Numbered from the stretch's first letter, positions 46,055 to 55,442 are shown. The stretch: DNA of 64,000 bases from Candidatus Defluviicoccus seviourii (GCA_900609035.2 UXAT02000045.1:1-64000); one strand, 5' to 3'. Numbers and translations are program-made. The notes: generated from the sequence alone by a model not told the origin.

Positions 46055-47359
46055 TCACGCCGGGGGCGGTTCCTTAGCATCAACACCGGCGGTAGTTTCA
46101 ACACCGGCGGTCTCGGCCGGCGGCAGCGACGGGGCAACGGCCTCTTCGGCCGGCACCGATGCCTCCACCAGGGCCTCTTTCAGGAACGGGCGCGCCTCGC
46201 CGAGATGCCAGGCGGCGGCGTCCAGATCCTTGTGCGTCTTGTACAACCACGCATCACCCCAGAAGAAGTTGCAGCTCGTCTCGGCACGCAGCAGGTGCCA
46301 GTGCGCGGTGTCGAGCAGCCGGCGGACCTCAGGATCGGTGTCCTTGAACCGGGACGCCGCGGCTGCCAGGCGATGAAAATCGGCGCTGACCTCTTGCACG
46401 CGCGCCATCGTATCGCGTTGCGCCTCGCCACCCTGCCATTGGGTAAAGTCCCAGCCATGGTGGTCGCCGGTATCCCAGGCACCGCGTTCGATCCGGACCC
46501 GACCATGGGCACCGAAGCGATCGAGGTACTCGGTGATGAAAATCGGCCGCAGGGATGAGTGGCCGGCGCGGATGTCGTCGAGCGCGGCGGTGTAGAAATA
46601 GCTCCAGAAATTGGACTTCGGATTGACGTTGCGGAACCAGCCGCCGTTATCGCCATCGGTCGCGGTAGTGACCAGCGGTGGGAAGTCGCAAAACTTCGTC
46701 CGTTCGTGCAATTCGTGGTAGAACCAGCCGTAGTCCATGCCCGAAAGCTGCGCCGCCGACAACTCGCGGTCGCGGACGACAACGACGATCTCTGCGCCAC
46801 CGTATTCGCAAATGTGCGGCCGGTATCGCAGCTCCTGCCAACTCATTGACTCGATGGGGCGAACGTATTCGGAATCGACGAAGACGTACCGATAGCCGGC
46901 CTTCTTCAAGTGCGGGATCATCCGCTCATCGAACGCCATCTCCGGCGGCCAGAAGCCTGCGAAGTGCGAGCGCCAGAAGATGTGTCGGCCGATCGCCTGC
47001 CAACGGCCGATCTGCTCATCCCAATCGGCTTCCGGGGTCAGCGCGAACACGGGATGGTAGTAGCCGGTGCCGAGAATATCAAAAATGCGCTGGTTCTGCA
47101 GGAACCACAGCATCGTTCCGCAGTCGACAATGCCATACACCCGCTTCTGGAAGTCTGGATGCGAGAGAGTCTCCAGGAGCGTACCGGACAGGGACAAGTG
47201 AACCCGCGCGACATCCTCGTACCCCCACAGCATGCGGGGCATGCGGTCGTAAGCGAACAGGATCTCCTTCGCTTCCCATGCGTTGGTCGCGAGCAGATCG
47301 TCCAGATTGCTGGGTGGCTGATGCATGTTGAGCACCAGTGCATGGAAGATGTCCCGCAT
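46055..47359 (-). CDS. GH57 glycoside hydrolase (alpha-amylase/glucanotransferase-like)
   Basis: 434 residues from ATG 47359 (GGGAGG upstream). GH57 regions are recognisable: VLNMHQPPSN at the start, GFWPPEMAFDE with the probable nucleophile Glu140, and TTATDGDNGGW with the probable acid/base Asp235. The last 45 residues are a Pro/Ala/Glu-rich tail. GH57 retaining enzymes act on alpha-glucans as amylases, 4-alpha-glucanotransferases or branching enzymes; the WPPEM form is the amylase-like type. It converges on glgA and diverges from the TraT-type gene. The exact reaction is unknown. Confidence 0.86.
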   Translation of the reverse strand: MRDIFHALVLNMHQPPSNLDDLLATNAWEAKEILFAYDRMPRMLWGYEDVARVHLSLSGTLLETLSHPDFQKRVYGIVDCGTMLWFLQNQRIFDILGTGYYHPVFALTPEADWDEQIGRWQAIGRHIFWRSHFAGFWPPEMAFDERMIPHLKKAGYRYVFVDSEYVRPIESMSWQELRYRPHICEYGGAEIVVVVRDRELSAAQLSGMDYGWFYHELHERTKFCDFPPLVTTATDGDNGGWFRNVNPKSNFWSYFYTAALDDIRAGHSSLRPIFITEYLDRFGAHGRVRIERGAWDTGDHHGWDFTQWQGGEAQRDTMARVQEVSADFHRLAAAASRFKDTDPEVRRLLDTAHWHLLRAETSCNFFWGDAWLYKTHKDLDAAAWHLGEARPFLKEALVEASVPAEEAVAPSLPPAETAGVETTAGVDAKEPPPA

Positions 47360-47521
47360 CGCTTGCCTCCCCTCGCCCTTGTTTGTCAGTTCGCACCCGC
47401 AACAGAACGCTAGCGCGCTTGAACCCTCGGGCGCAATGGTGAAAGCGCAACCGGGGGCACTGTTTCGGGCGCTAAGCGATCCGCAAGCGGGCGCCCTCAG
47501 GCGATGCAAACATCAGCCGGC

Positions 47522-47550
47522 TTGCGGGGTGTTATTTTACCTGCTATAGA
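47522..47550 (+). promoter_or_regulatory. Possible sigma-70-type promoter for the TraT-type gene
   Basis: TTGCGG (47522-47527) and TATAGA (47545-47550) are separated by 17 bases, 39 bases upstream of the ATG at 47589, in a locally AT-rich stretch. The -35 box is only half matched. Confidence 0.35.
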
Positions 47551-47588
47551 TGTAGAACTTCATGGTTCTGTAAATCAGGGACTCACGC

Positions 47589-48320
47589 ATGCGTCAATTC
47601 CTCCCCGTCGCCGTGCTGGTTATTGCGCTCAGCGTTGCCGGTTGTGCTGCAACGCACACCGCAATTGCGAAACGCGATCTCGACGTTCAGAACAAGATGA
47701 CCGACACCATCTTCCTCGATCCCGTCGGGCCGGCCCAGCGAACCATTTACGTTCAAGTGCGCAACAGTTCCGATTACACTGAGCTCGACTTGGCCCCGGA
47801 GGTTCGTAACGCCATCGAGAGCAAAGGGTACCAGGTGATCGATGATCCTGAGCGCGCCAACTATTGGCTGCAAGTCAATGTGCTGCAGGTCGGCAAGATG
47901 GATCCGAGCGCGGCCGAGGCCGCTTTCCACGGTGGCTACGGCAGTGTATGGGGTTCGTCGGCGGCGGGCGCGGCGATTGGCGGTGCGGCCTCGCAGAGTT
48001 GGACCGGTGGCCTCATTGGCGGCGTGGTCGGCGGTGCCGTAGCGACGGTGGCCGACGCCGTGGTCAAAGATACGACCTACGCCATCATCACCGACGTCCA
48101 GGTTTCCGAACGCTCCAAGGTGGCCGTCCGCGAGCACACTCAGCAGCAGCTGACGCAGGGGCGGAGCGGCACCCGCAACGTCACCGCGGATGAGACCACC
48201 AATATGAAGCGCTACCAGACCCGCGTCATGAGTTCGGCCAACCAGGCCAACCTGGAGTTTGCCGACGCCCTGCCCTACTTGAAGACGGGCACGACGCGTA
48301 CCGTGGCAGGAATCTTCTGA
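47589..48320 (+). CDS. traT: TraT-family outer-membrane lipoprotein
   Basis: 243 residues. An N-terminal signal peptide (VAVLVIALSVAGC) ends in a lipobox with acylated Cys19. The remainder resembles plasmid TraT closely: AIAKRDLDVQNKMTDTIFLDP, ERANYWLQVNVLQVGKMD, a Gly/Ala-rich hydrophobic middle (GGLIGGVVGGAVATVADAVV), YAIITDVQVSER and KRYQTRVMSSANQANLEF. TraT in F plasmids mediates surface exclusion and serum resistance. A chromosomal copy with no conjugation genes nearby more likely has an envelope role. Its place among glucan genes may be incidental. Confidence 0.9.
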   Translation: MRQFLPVAVLVIALSVAGCAATHTAIAKRDLDVQNKMTDTIFLDPVGPAQRTIYVQVRNSSDYTELDLAPEVRNAIESKGYQVIDDPERANYWLQVNVLQVGKMDPSAAEAAFHGGYGSVWGSSAAGAAIGGAASQSWTGGLIGGVVGGAVATVADAVVKDTTYAIITDVQVSERSKVAVREHTQQQLTQGRSGTRNVTADETTNMKRYQTRVMSSANQANLEFADALPYLKTGTTRTVAGIF

Positions 48321-48499
48321 GAAGGGTGACCGCGGCAGCCAACCCGCGAGAAAGCCGTCGCCGGGGTACCATTTTTCAGGGAACTCCCCCAGAGCGCGGG
48401 TTGGCCACGGCGCCCCTTTGCCTATAGACTGTGCCGACAACAAGCACGACGTGCGCGCCGGTGACCCGTCCGCGCACGATCGGCAAGGGGACGGTCGGC

Positions 48500-49627
48500 G
48501 TGGACAGCACTGCCACAGGTGAGACGCGTCTATCAGGCGCCGGGAGCCCGGGCGCTGACGGGGGGAACGGCGATCGTCGAGAGCCCGGCGTGCCGCACGC
48601 GGCGGAAGGGCCGCCTGCACCTGAATTCCTGCAGCAGGTCGCTGACGAGGTACGGGCGTGGTTCCCGCGCCAGATCGAGGGCCCCGAGTTGGTCTTGATC
48701 GACGTTGATCCGCGCGTCCTGCACGCCTTTTGGAGCCTGCCGCTCGCCCTCGTCCAGGACACCCGCGCCATGCTCGGCGCTGCCGGCGCCACGGCGCCGC
48801 TGGTGCTGCATCTTGAAGCCACCGACGTCGATACAGCACCGGTCGACGAAGCTGAGGCTGAGTGCCGCGCTTTTGACGTCGCCGTCTCCGGCCTGCAGAG
48901 CCGCAGCTACATCGACATCGAGGCCGGGGCACGGCGTTGGCAGGCCACCTTGGGAATCAAGCGTGGCGACGGAACGCTGATCGCGTTTGCGCGCTCGAAT
49001 GTCGCCACACTGCCGCCGGTTGGTCCCTCGCCGCTGCAAGCCGCCGCCGTCGCCGTATCGCCCGAGCAGGCGGCTGCGGTTGCGACTGCGCCACCCGAGA
49101 CGACTCTCCCGGTATCGAGGCCTGCGGCAACAGCGTCGGCAGCAGCCGCGCCTGCCGCACAAGTGGAGACAGCCGAGCCCGAGCCATTTTCAACGCCAAC
49201 GCCGTTTTCAGCGCCGGAGCAGATTTCACCGCCAGAGCCGGTTTCTCCGCCGGAGCCTGTCTTGGCGCCGGAGACAGCATCCGGCGCCACCGAGACAGTG
49301 ACTGGGACTGCGACTGAGATAGCGATTGAGGCGGCCACCGAGACCGCTGATGAGGGTGCCGCCCAGCCGTTCGCGCTTGAGGAAATTCTGCCGCTTTCGA
49401 GCTTCGTGCTCGGCCGGGGTGGCAATGATGTCGAACTCGAAGTGACAGCCGAGCTGTACATCCACGGCCGCATCCAGCCAGGCCGCACGCTCCAGCTGTT
49501 CGGCAAGGACATCCGCGTGCGCCCCGACGGCACGTTTGCCCTGCGCCGGATCCTGCCGAACGACCCGACGGTGCTGACGGCGCTGTTCGCGAGCGAAGAA
49601 GCCAGCGATCTGGAGGGACACAGCTGA
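48500..49627 (+). CDS. DUF4912 domain protein with low-complexity middle
   Basis: 375 residues from a GTG at 48500, chosen because AAGGGG lies nine bases upstream; an earlier start adds 23 residues. Residues about 50-170 resemble DUF4912 (LVLIDVDPRVLHAFWSLP, SYIDIEAGARRWQATLGIKRGDG). Residues about 185-300 are a Pro/Ala/Glu/Thr-rich linker. A C-terminal module (ELYIHGRIQPGRTLQLFGKDIRVRPDGTFALRRILP) resembles a small Ig-like fold. DUF4912 proteins are often encoded beside GH57 branching enzymes, as here: the stop shares a base with the next ATG. A glucan-binding or scaffold partner role is inferred. Confidence 0.8.
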   Translation: MDSTATGETRLSGAGSPGADGGNGDRREPGVPHAAEGPPAPEFLQQVADEVRAWFPRQIEGPELVLIDVDPRVLHAFWSLPLALVQDTRAMLGAAGATAPLVLHLEATDVDTAPVDEAEAECRAFDVAVSGLQSRSYIDIEAGARRWQATLGIKRGDGTLIAFARSNVATLPPVGPSPLQAAAVAVSPEQAAAVATAPPETTLPVSRPAATASAAAAPAAQVETAEPEPFSTPTPFSAPEQISPPEPVSPPEPVLAPETASGATETVTGTATEIAIEAATETADEGAAQPFALEEILPLSSFVLGRGGNDVELEVTAELYIHGRIQPGRTLQLFGKDIRVRPDGTFALRRILPNDPTVLTALFASEEASDLEGHS

Positions 49628-51213
49628 TGGCGACGGGCTCCATCGCACTCGTCCTGCACGCGCACCTGCCTTTCGTCCGCCATCCGGAATACCCTTCCTT
49701 CTTCGAGGAATCCTGGCTGTTCGAGGCGATTACGGACACCTACATCCCGCTGCTGCGGGTGTTCGAAGGGCTGGTCGCCGACGGCGTCAAATTCCGGGTG
49801 ACCGTCTCGCTGTCGCCGCCGCTGTTGGCCATGCTAGCCGATCCTTTCCTGCAGGAGCGCTACCTCGCCCACCTCGGCAAGCTGTCGCGCCTGGGCGACA
49901 AGGAGATCCTGCGCAACCACGGCACCCCGAAGCTGACGGAGGTCGCGCGCTTTTACCGGCGCCTGCTTTACGAAACCGAAGACTGGTACGTCGGCCGCTA
50001 CGGCCGCGATCTGATCGCGGCATTCGCCCGGTTGCAGGACTTAGGTGTCCTGGAGCTCATCACCGCCAACGCCACACATGGCTTCCTGCCAATCCTGAAG
50101 ACACAGCCAAACGCGGTCCGTGCCCAGCTCAAGGTCGGCGCGGAAGCCTACGCCAGCGCTTTCGGCCGGCCGCCCCCGGGCTTCTGGCTGGCCGAATGCG
50201 GCTACTATCCTGGGGTCGAGGAGGCGGTAGCGGAAGCCGGCGGTCGGTACTTCTTCAGCGATACGCACGCGATCCTCAACGCCAGCGTCCGGCCACGGCA
50301 TGGTTATCTTGCGCCGATCCAGTGCGAGAACGGCGTGTGTGCGTTCGGCCGCGATCCCGCTTCCTCGCGCCAGGTGTGGAGCGCTGAAGCCGGCTACCCG
50401 GGTGATCCGTGGTACCGCGATTTCTTCCGCGATATCGGCTTCGACCTCGATTTCGAGTACATCCGCCCGTTCATCCTCGACGGCCAGACCCGCGTCTTCA
50501 CCGGCTTCAAGTACCACCGCATCACCGGCGCATCCGATCAGAAGGAGATCTACGAACCAGCGCTCGCCGATGCCCGCGCCGACGCGCATGCGGCTGATTT
50601 CCTGCGCCGGCAGATCGAGACGGCAGAGCGATTCCGCCCGGTCATGGACCGCCCGCCGCTGGTGGTCGCGCTCTATGATGCCGAGTTGTTCGGCCACTGG
50701 TGGTTCGAGGGGCCGCGCTTCCTCGATCTGTTCATCCGCAAGCTCGTCTATGACCAGACGGTCGTCGACCTCGTCACGCCGTCCGACTATCTCGCCCGCC
50801 ATCCCGACCCGCAGCGGGCGACGCCTTCGGCTTCCAGCTGGGGCGACCGCGGCTACAGCACCTTCTGGCTCAACCGCGGCAACGACTGGATCTACCGCCA
50901 CCTGCACGACGCCGCCGCCCGCATGCAGGCGCTGGCCGGCCGCGCGGATACGCCTGTGCCCGGCTCGCTGCCGCATCGGGCGCTCAATCAGGCGGCGCGC
51001 GCGCTCCTGTTGGCGCAGTCGTCCGACTGGCCCTTCATCATGAAGACCGGTACCGCCGTCGACTACGCCTACGGCCGCATCCGCGACCATCTCGCCCGTT
51101 TCCACTGGCTCGCCGACGGCATCGAGGCCGGCAGCATTGATCCGGCCAAGCTCGCGGCCTTGGAGGCAATGGACACGATTTTCCCCGAGATCGACTATCG
51201 CGTGTTCGCTTGA
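49627..51213 (+). CDS. GH57 1,4-alpha-glucan branching enzyme (DUF1957-containing)
   Basis: 528 residues. MATGSIALVLHAHLPFVRHPEYPSF opens the GH57 barrel; ATHGFLPIL, GFWLAECGYYPG with the likely nucleophile Glu190, and ALYDAELFGHWWFEGPRFL with the likely acid/base Asp351 correspond closely to the Thermococcus kodakarensis TK1436 enzyme (Glu183 and Asp354). The C-terminal helical DUF1957 region has the usual FWLNRGNDWIYRHLHDAA and LLLAQSSDWPFIM. This type makes alpha-1,6 branches, so it can replace GlgB, whose homologue here looks inactive. Translationally coupled to the DUF4912 gene. Confidence 0.9.
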   Translation: MATGSIALVLHAHLPFVRHPEYPSFFEESWLFEAITDTYIPLLRVFEGLVADGVKFRVTVSLSPPLLAMLADPFLQERYLAHLGKLSRLGDKEILRNHGTPKLTEVARFYRRLLYETEDWYVGRYGRDLIAAFARLQDLGVLELITANATHGFLPILKTQPNAVRAQLKVGAEAYASAFGRPPPGFWLAECGYYPGVEEAVAEAGGRYFFSDTHAILNASVRPRHGYLAPIQCENGVCAFGRDPASSRQVWSAEAGYPGDPWYRDFFRDIGFDLDFEYIRPFILDGQTRVFTGFKYHRITGASDQKEIYEPALADARADAHAADFLRRQIETAERFRPVMDRPPLVVALYDAELFGHWWFEGPRFLDLFIRKLVYDQTVVDLVTPSDYLARHPDPQRATPSASSWGDRGYSTFWLNRGNDWIYRHLHDAAARMQALAGRADTPVPGSLPHRALNQAARALLLAQSSDWPFIMKTGTAVDYAYGRIRDHLARFHWLADGIEAGSIDPAKLAALEAMDTIFPEIDYRVFA

Positions 51214-51384
51214 GGCCGGGCTCCCGCATCAGAGCCTTGCAGGCCCGGGTAGAACAACCCTCGGATTTATCGCCTTGAAGCGCGGGAACAGCCTTGCTTC
51301 AATCCGCGCGGCCGGCATTCCCCGCCGATGGTTATTGGCCAGCCCGCACGTTCGTTTCACAAAGTTCAAGGAGCCCAAGACGTC

Positions 51385-52851
51385 ATGAACGCCTTGCCCG
51401 AATACATCGACGGCATCCCCAACATCGCCGGCCGGGAAAAAGACATCGAAGCCGCGGTCAAGGCGGCGGCCAAGAAGGAACTCTATCGGCCGGCGAGCAA
51501 CATCGACTTCGGCTCGATCCATTCGGCGTTCGCGATCGCCCTGCACATGCACCAGCCGCTGATCCCGGCCGGCGGCGGCGATCTGCACACGGCGGAGGTG
51601 ATCAGCAACCTCAAGCACATGATGGACAACCAGCACATCGGCGACAATCACAACGCGCCGGTGTTCGCCTGGTGCTACAAGCGCATCGGCGAATTCGTGC
51701 CGCAACTGCTGGGTGAGGGCAAGCAACCGCGGGCGATGCTCGAATACTCCGGCACGCTCCTGCATGGCCTGCGCCAGATGGGCTGCCACGACGTCATCGA
51801 TTCGCTGAAACGCGTCACCTGCGATCCGGCGATCTGGCACTGTGTCGAGTGGCTCGGCTGCCCATGGGGGCACGCGGTTGCGCCGTCGACGCCGGTGCAG
51901 GACTTCGCCTGGCACGTCAAGGCCTGGCAGCATCACTTCGCGGCGATCTTCGGCTTGGATGCCGTCGGCCGCGTCCAGGGCTTCTCACCCTCGGAGATGG
52001 CGCTGCCCAATCACCCGGACGTCGCCTATGCCTTCGTCAAGACGCTGCGAGACTGCGGCTTCCGCTGGGTGCTGGTGCAGGAGCACACGGTCGAGCAACC
52101 GGCCAACGGCCACGGCCCGGAGAAGAAGCACCTGCCGCATCGGCTCGTCTGCACCAGCTCGACCGGCGAGACGGCGGAAATCATCGCGATCATCAAGACG
52201 CAGGGCTCCGACACCAAGCTGGTGGCGCAGATGCAGCCCTACTATGAGGCAAAGAGCCTCGATCGCTGGGAGCTTGCGGGCAAGTCCGTCCCGCCACTGG
52301 TCACCCAGATCGCCGACGGCGAGAACGGCGGCGTGATGATGAACGAGTTTCCCGGCAAGTATTGCGACGCCGTCCGCGAAGCCTCCCATTCGGCGACGCC
52401 GATGATGAACGTGACCGAGTACCTGGAGCATCTCACCGCTGCCGGCATCAAGACCAAGGATTTCCCGGCCCTGCAGCCGATCTTCCAGCACCGTCTGTGG
52501 CAGAAGATGAAGCCTGGCGATGGCCCGGAGGCGCTGGAGAAGGCGATCGCTCAGTGCAAGCAGGAGGACGGCCGCTTCCACATGGAAGGCGGCAGCTGGA
52601 CCAACAACCTCTCGTGGGTGCACGGCTACGAAAACATCCTGGGGCCGATGGAGAAACTGTCGTCACGCTTCAACGAGCTCGTGCTGAAACAGAAGAAGCT
52701 CAAGACCGACGAGACACGCTTCCGCAAGGCGCTGTTCCACCTGATGACGGCGGAGACCAGCTGCTACCGGTACTGGGGCCAGGGTATCTGGACCGATTAC
52801 GGTCGCGAGCTGATCCGCCGCGCCGACGAGATCCTGGCCCACGACTACTGA
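51385..52851 (+). CDS. GH57 glycoside hydrolase, second amylase-like type
   Basis: 488 residues from ATG 51385 (AAGGAG upstream). IALHMHQPLIP, GFSPSEMALPN with the likely nucleophile Glu204 and QIADGENGGVMMNEFPGKY with the likely acid/base Asp311 mark GH57 regions. Residues 1-40 are an extra N-terminal segment before the barrel. It differs from both other GH57 proteins in the window and probably hydrolyses or disproportionates alpha-glucan. Last gene of a DUF4912-GH57-GH57 series, ending 27 bases before bioD. Confidence 0.84.
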   Translation: MNALPEYIDGIPNIAGREKDIEAAVKAAAKKELYRPASNIDFGSIHSAFAIALHMHQPLIPAGGGDLHTAEVISNLKHMMDNQHIGDNHNAPVFAWCYKRIGEFVPQLLGEGKQPRAMLEYSGTLLHGLRQMGCHDVIDSLKRVTCDPAIWHCVEWLGCPWGHAVAPSTPVQDFAWHVKAWQHHFAAIFGLDAVGRVQGFSPSEMALPNHPDVAYAFVKTLRDCGFRWVLVQEHTVEQPANGHGPEKKHLPHRLVCTSSTGETAEIIAIIKTQGSDTKLVAQMQPYYEAKSLDRWELAGKSVPPLVTQIADGENGGVMMNEFPGKYCDAVREASHSATPMMNVTEYLEHLTAAGIKTKDFPALQPIFQHRLWQKMKPGDGPEALEKAIAQCKQEDGRFHMEGGSWTNNLSWVHGYENILGPMEKLSSRFNELVLKQKKLKTDETRFRKALFHLMTAETSCYRYWGQGIWTDYGRELIRRADEILAHDY

Positions 52852-52878
52852 GCTGCTCAACGAGAACGAGGCCGCGAC

Positions 52879-53529
52879 GTGAACAGCGCCATCGTCATCA
52901 CCGGCACCGATACCGACATCGGCAAGACGGTGTTCGCGGCGGCGCTCTGCGAAGCGCTCGGCGGCAGTTACTGGAAGCCGGTTCAGGCGGGCACTCAAGG
53001 CGGCACCGACCGCGAGACAGTGCGCCGCCTGACCGGGCTTGGCGAGGAGCGGCTGCCGGCCGAACGCTACGTGCTGAGCCAGCCGCTCTCACCGCACCGC
53101 GCCGCCGAACTCGACGGAATCACGATCGACTTCGAGGCGCTGACGCGGCTCCCCCCCTCGCCCGGGCCGGGTCCGCTGATCATCGAAGGCGCAGGCGGGC
53201 TGATGGTGCCGCTGACGCGTGAACACCTCGTGATCGATCTCATCGGCCGTTGGCGGGCACCGGTGGTGCTGTGTGCGCGCACGGCGCTTGGCACCATCAA
53301 CCACTCACTCTTGAGCATCGAAGCGCTGAAGCGTCGCGCGATCCCGATCGTCGGCATCGCCTTCATTGGCGACGCAATGGCGGATACGGAGCGCACCATC
53401 ATCGACTTCGCCGGCGTAAAGCGGCTCGGGCGCCTGCCGCGGCTTCCATCCCTTGATCCGGCAAGCCTCAAGTCCGCCTTTGCCGCCAACTTCGTGGCTG
53501 CCGATTTCCTGGCTTCCGCCAATGCCTGA
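52879..53529 (+). CDS. bioD: Dethiobiotin synthetase
   Basis: 216 residues from a GTG at 52879. ATP-dependent ring closure of 7,8-diaminopelargonic acid with CO2. P-loop GTDTDIGKTVF, KPVQAGTQGGTD, EGAGGLMVPL and the expected Ser/Thr residues are in place. The stop overlaps the start of bioA by eight bases. bioB, bioF and bioC are not in the window. The product supports the biotin-dependent decarboxylase encoded 3 kb away. Confidence 0.94.
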   Translation: MNSAIVITGTDTDIGKTVFAAALCEALGGSYWKPVQAGTQGGTDRETVRRLTGLGEERLPAERYVLSQPLSPHRAAELDGITIDFEALTRLPPSPGPGPLIIEGAGGLMVPLTREHLVIDLIGRWRAPVVLCARTALGTINHSLLSIEALKRRAIPIVGIAFIGDAMADTERTIIDFAGVKRLGRLPRLPSLDPASLKSAFAANFVAADFLASANA

Positions 53530-54793
53530 CGCCCAGAGCCCAATCTGGCACCCGTTTACCCAGCACGCGGTGGCACCGCCCCCGACCCTGATCGCGCGCG
53601 GCGAGGGTGCGCGGCTGATCACGCCCGACGGCCGCCGCATCATCGATGCAATCGCATCCTGGTGGGTCACCCTGCACGGCCACGGCCACCCGCGTATTGC
53701 CGCTGCGATCGCCGATCAAGCGGCCACGCTGGAGCAGGTAATCTTCGCGGGCTTCACCCACGCACCCGCCGAGACCTTGGCTCGCCGCCTGCTGGCCCGC
53801 GCGCCAAAGGGACTCGCGGTTGCCTTCCTCTCCGACTCCGGATCAACCGCGGTCGAGGTCGCGGTCAAGATGGCCGTCGGCTTCTGGCATCACCGCGGCG
53901 AACGGCGCACACGCATCGTCGCGCTAGAGGACGGCTACCACGGCGATACCTTCGGCGCCATGGCCTGCGGCGAGCGCGGCCTGTTCACCGAGCCATACTG
54001 GCCAATGCTGTTCGAGGTCGAGCGGCTGCCGTTTCCGCGCGCCGGCGCCGAACAGGCGACGATCGAGGCCTTCACAGAACTCCTGCGCCAGAACGGCGGC
54101 ACTGTTGCTGCCCTGATCGTCGAGCCGCTCGTGCTCGGCGCCGGCGGCATGCGCATGTATCCGCCTTGGGTGCTTAAGGCGCTGGCAGATCTCTGCCGCC
54201 AGCACGGCGTGCTGCTGATCGCAGATGAGGTGATGACCGGCTTCGGCCGCACCGGCACCTTCTTTGCCTGCGAGCAGGCCGGCGTCGCGCCCGATTTGAT
54301 GTGCCTTTCGAAGGGCCTGACCGGCGGTTTCCTGCCCATGGGCGTGACGCTCGCGACCAAGGCCATTTACGATGCCTTCTATACAGTCGACCGCGCAAAG
54401 ATGTTCTTCCATTCGAGCTCGTACACCGGCAACCCGATCGCGTGTGCGGCAGCTCTCGCGAGCCTCGACATCTGGCAGGACGAGCCGGTTTTCGCTCACA
54501 TAGAGGCGATCGCGGCTCAGCATCGGAAGCGGCTCGAAGGTTTGCATGCCCGGCCGGAGGTGGTCGAAACCCGCCAGACCGGGACGATCGCGGCCATCGA
54601 ACTGTGCGTCCCTGCGGCCGGCTATTTCGCCGAGCTCGGCCCCCGCCTCTACCGCTTCTTCCTTGAGCGCGACGTCCTGTTGCGCCCCCTTGGCAACGTT
54701 GTATACGTACTGCCCCCCTATTGCATAACGCGGGACGAACTCAATGCCGTCTACGATGCCATCAGCGAAGCGCTCACCCTCGTCAGCGTTTGA
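53522..54793 (+). CDS. bioA: Adenosylmethionine-8-amino-7-oxononanoate aminotransferase
   Basis: 423 residues from ATG 53522, inside the end of bioD. PLP enzyme that makes diaminopelargonic acid with SAM as amino donor. IWHPFTQH and DAIASWWVTLHGHGHP are typical of BioA, along with SDSGSTAVEVAVKMA, LIADEVMTGFGRTGTFFACE and the PLP-lysine region CLSKGLTGGFLPMG. The end overlaps the next gene. Confidence 0.95.
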   Translation: MPDAQSPIWHPFTQHAVAPPPTLIARGEGARLITPDGRRIIDAIASWWVTLHGHGHPRIAAAIADQAATLEQVIFAGFTHAPAETLARRLLARAPKGLAVAFLSDSGSTAVEVAVKMAVGFWHHRGERRTRIVALEDGYHGDTFGAMACGERGLFTEPYWPMLFEVERLPFPRAGAEQATIEAFTELLRQNGGTVAALIVEPLVLGAGGMRMYPPWVLKALADLCRQHGVLLIADEVMTGFGRTGTFFACEQAGVAPDLMCLSKGLTGGFLPMGVTLATKAIYDAFYTVDRAKMFFHSSSYTGNPIACAAALASLDIWQDEPVFAHIEAIAAQHRKRLEGLHARPEVVETRQTGTIAAIELCVPAAGYFAELGPRLYRFFLERDVLLRPLGNVVYVLPPYCITRDELNAVYDAISEALTLVSV

Positions 54794-55442
54794 AGACCCC
54801 TGGTCACTCTCAGAGATTGAACAGCGCAGCGCCGATCTCGTCGCGCCGGTGCGAAATGTGCTCACCGCGTTATGCCGGCAGCCAGCTCAGCACGCCCGAT
54901 TCCTCAACACGCTCTCGATGATGGAGCACATCGGCAGCCGCAAGATCATGACCAGCCAGACCAAGGGGCCGCTGGGGTGCGAGGTTCTGAAGCACCTGTG
55001 CGAGGAAGCGCGGCACGCGTTTTTCTTCAAGCGCCAGGCGGAAAAAATTGCCGGCCGGCAGCTTGACTACTCAGCGGAGACGACGATTGCCGCCGGGCCG
55101 GCGCAGATGTACTTCGGCCGCCTTGACGCCGCGATTGGCCGTTCGCTCGCAGGCAGCCAGCACAGCGACGCCCCATACCTGTTCGTCTCGCTGATCATCG
55201 AGCTGCGCGCAATCTGGGCCTACGAGATCTATCACCAGGTCTTGAATGCGGAGGCGCCGGCGGTGTCGCTCAAGAGCCTGCTCGCCGAGGAGGAGCACCA
55301 TCTGCCGCAGATGGTGGAGCGCTTAACCCAACTCGGTGAGGACATGAAAGGCCGCGTGCCGGCGTTTGCAGCGACCGAGGACCGTCTGTTCCGCGGCCTA
55401 TGGCGCGCGGTCGAGGCCGCTGTTCCCCCAACTGTTCACTGA
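54744..55442 (+). CDS. Ferritin-like di-iron domain protein, unknown function
   Basis: 232 residues from ATG 54744, overlapping the bioA 3' end by 50 bases; the first 20 residues may be extra. The core has two ExxH motifs in helices (CEEARHAFFFKRQAE and LAEEEHHLPQMVERL), plus Glu residues in MMEHIGSRK and LIIELRAIWAYEIYHQ. That is the E, ExxH, E, ExxH order of ferritin-like di-iron carboxylate proteins. No named family was recognised. Overlap with bioA suggests co-translation with the biotin genes. It converges on the Mmd operon. Confidence 0.7.
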   Translation: MPSTMPSAKRSPSSAFEDPWSLSEIEQRSADLVAPVRNVLTALCRQPAQHARFLNTLSMMEHIGSRKIMTSQTKGPLGCEVLKHLCEEARHAFFFKRQAEKIAGRQLDYSAETTIAAGPAQMYFGRLDAAIGRSLAGSQHSDAPYLFVSLIIELRAIWAYEIYHQVLNAEAPAVSLKSLLAEEEHHLPQMVERLTQLGEDMKGRVPAFAATEDRLFRGLWRAVEAAVPPTVH

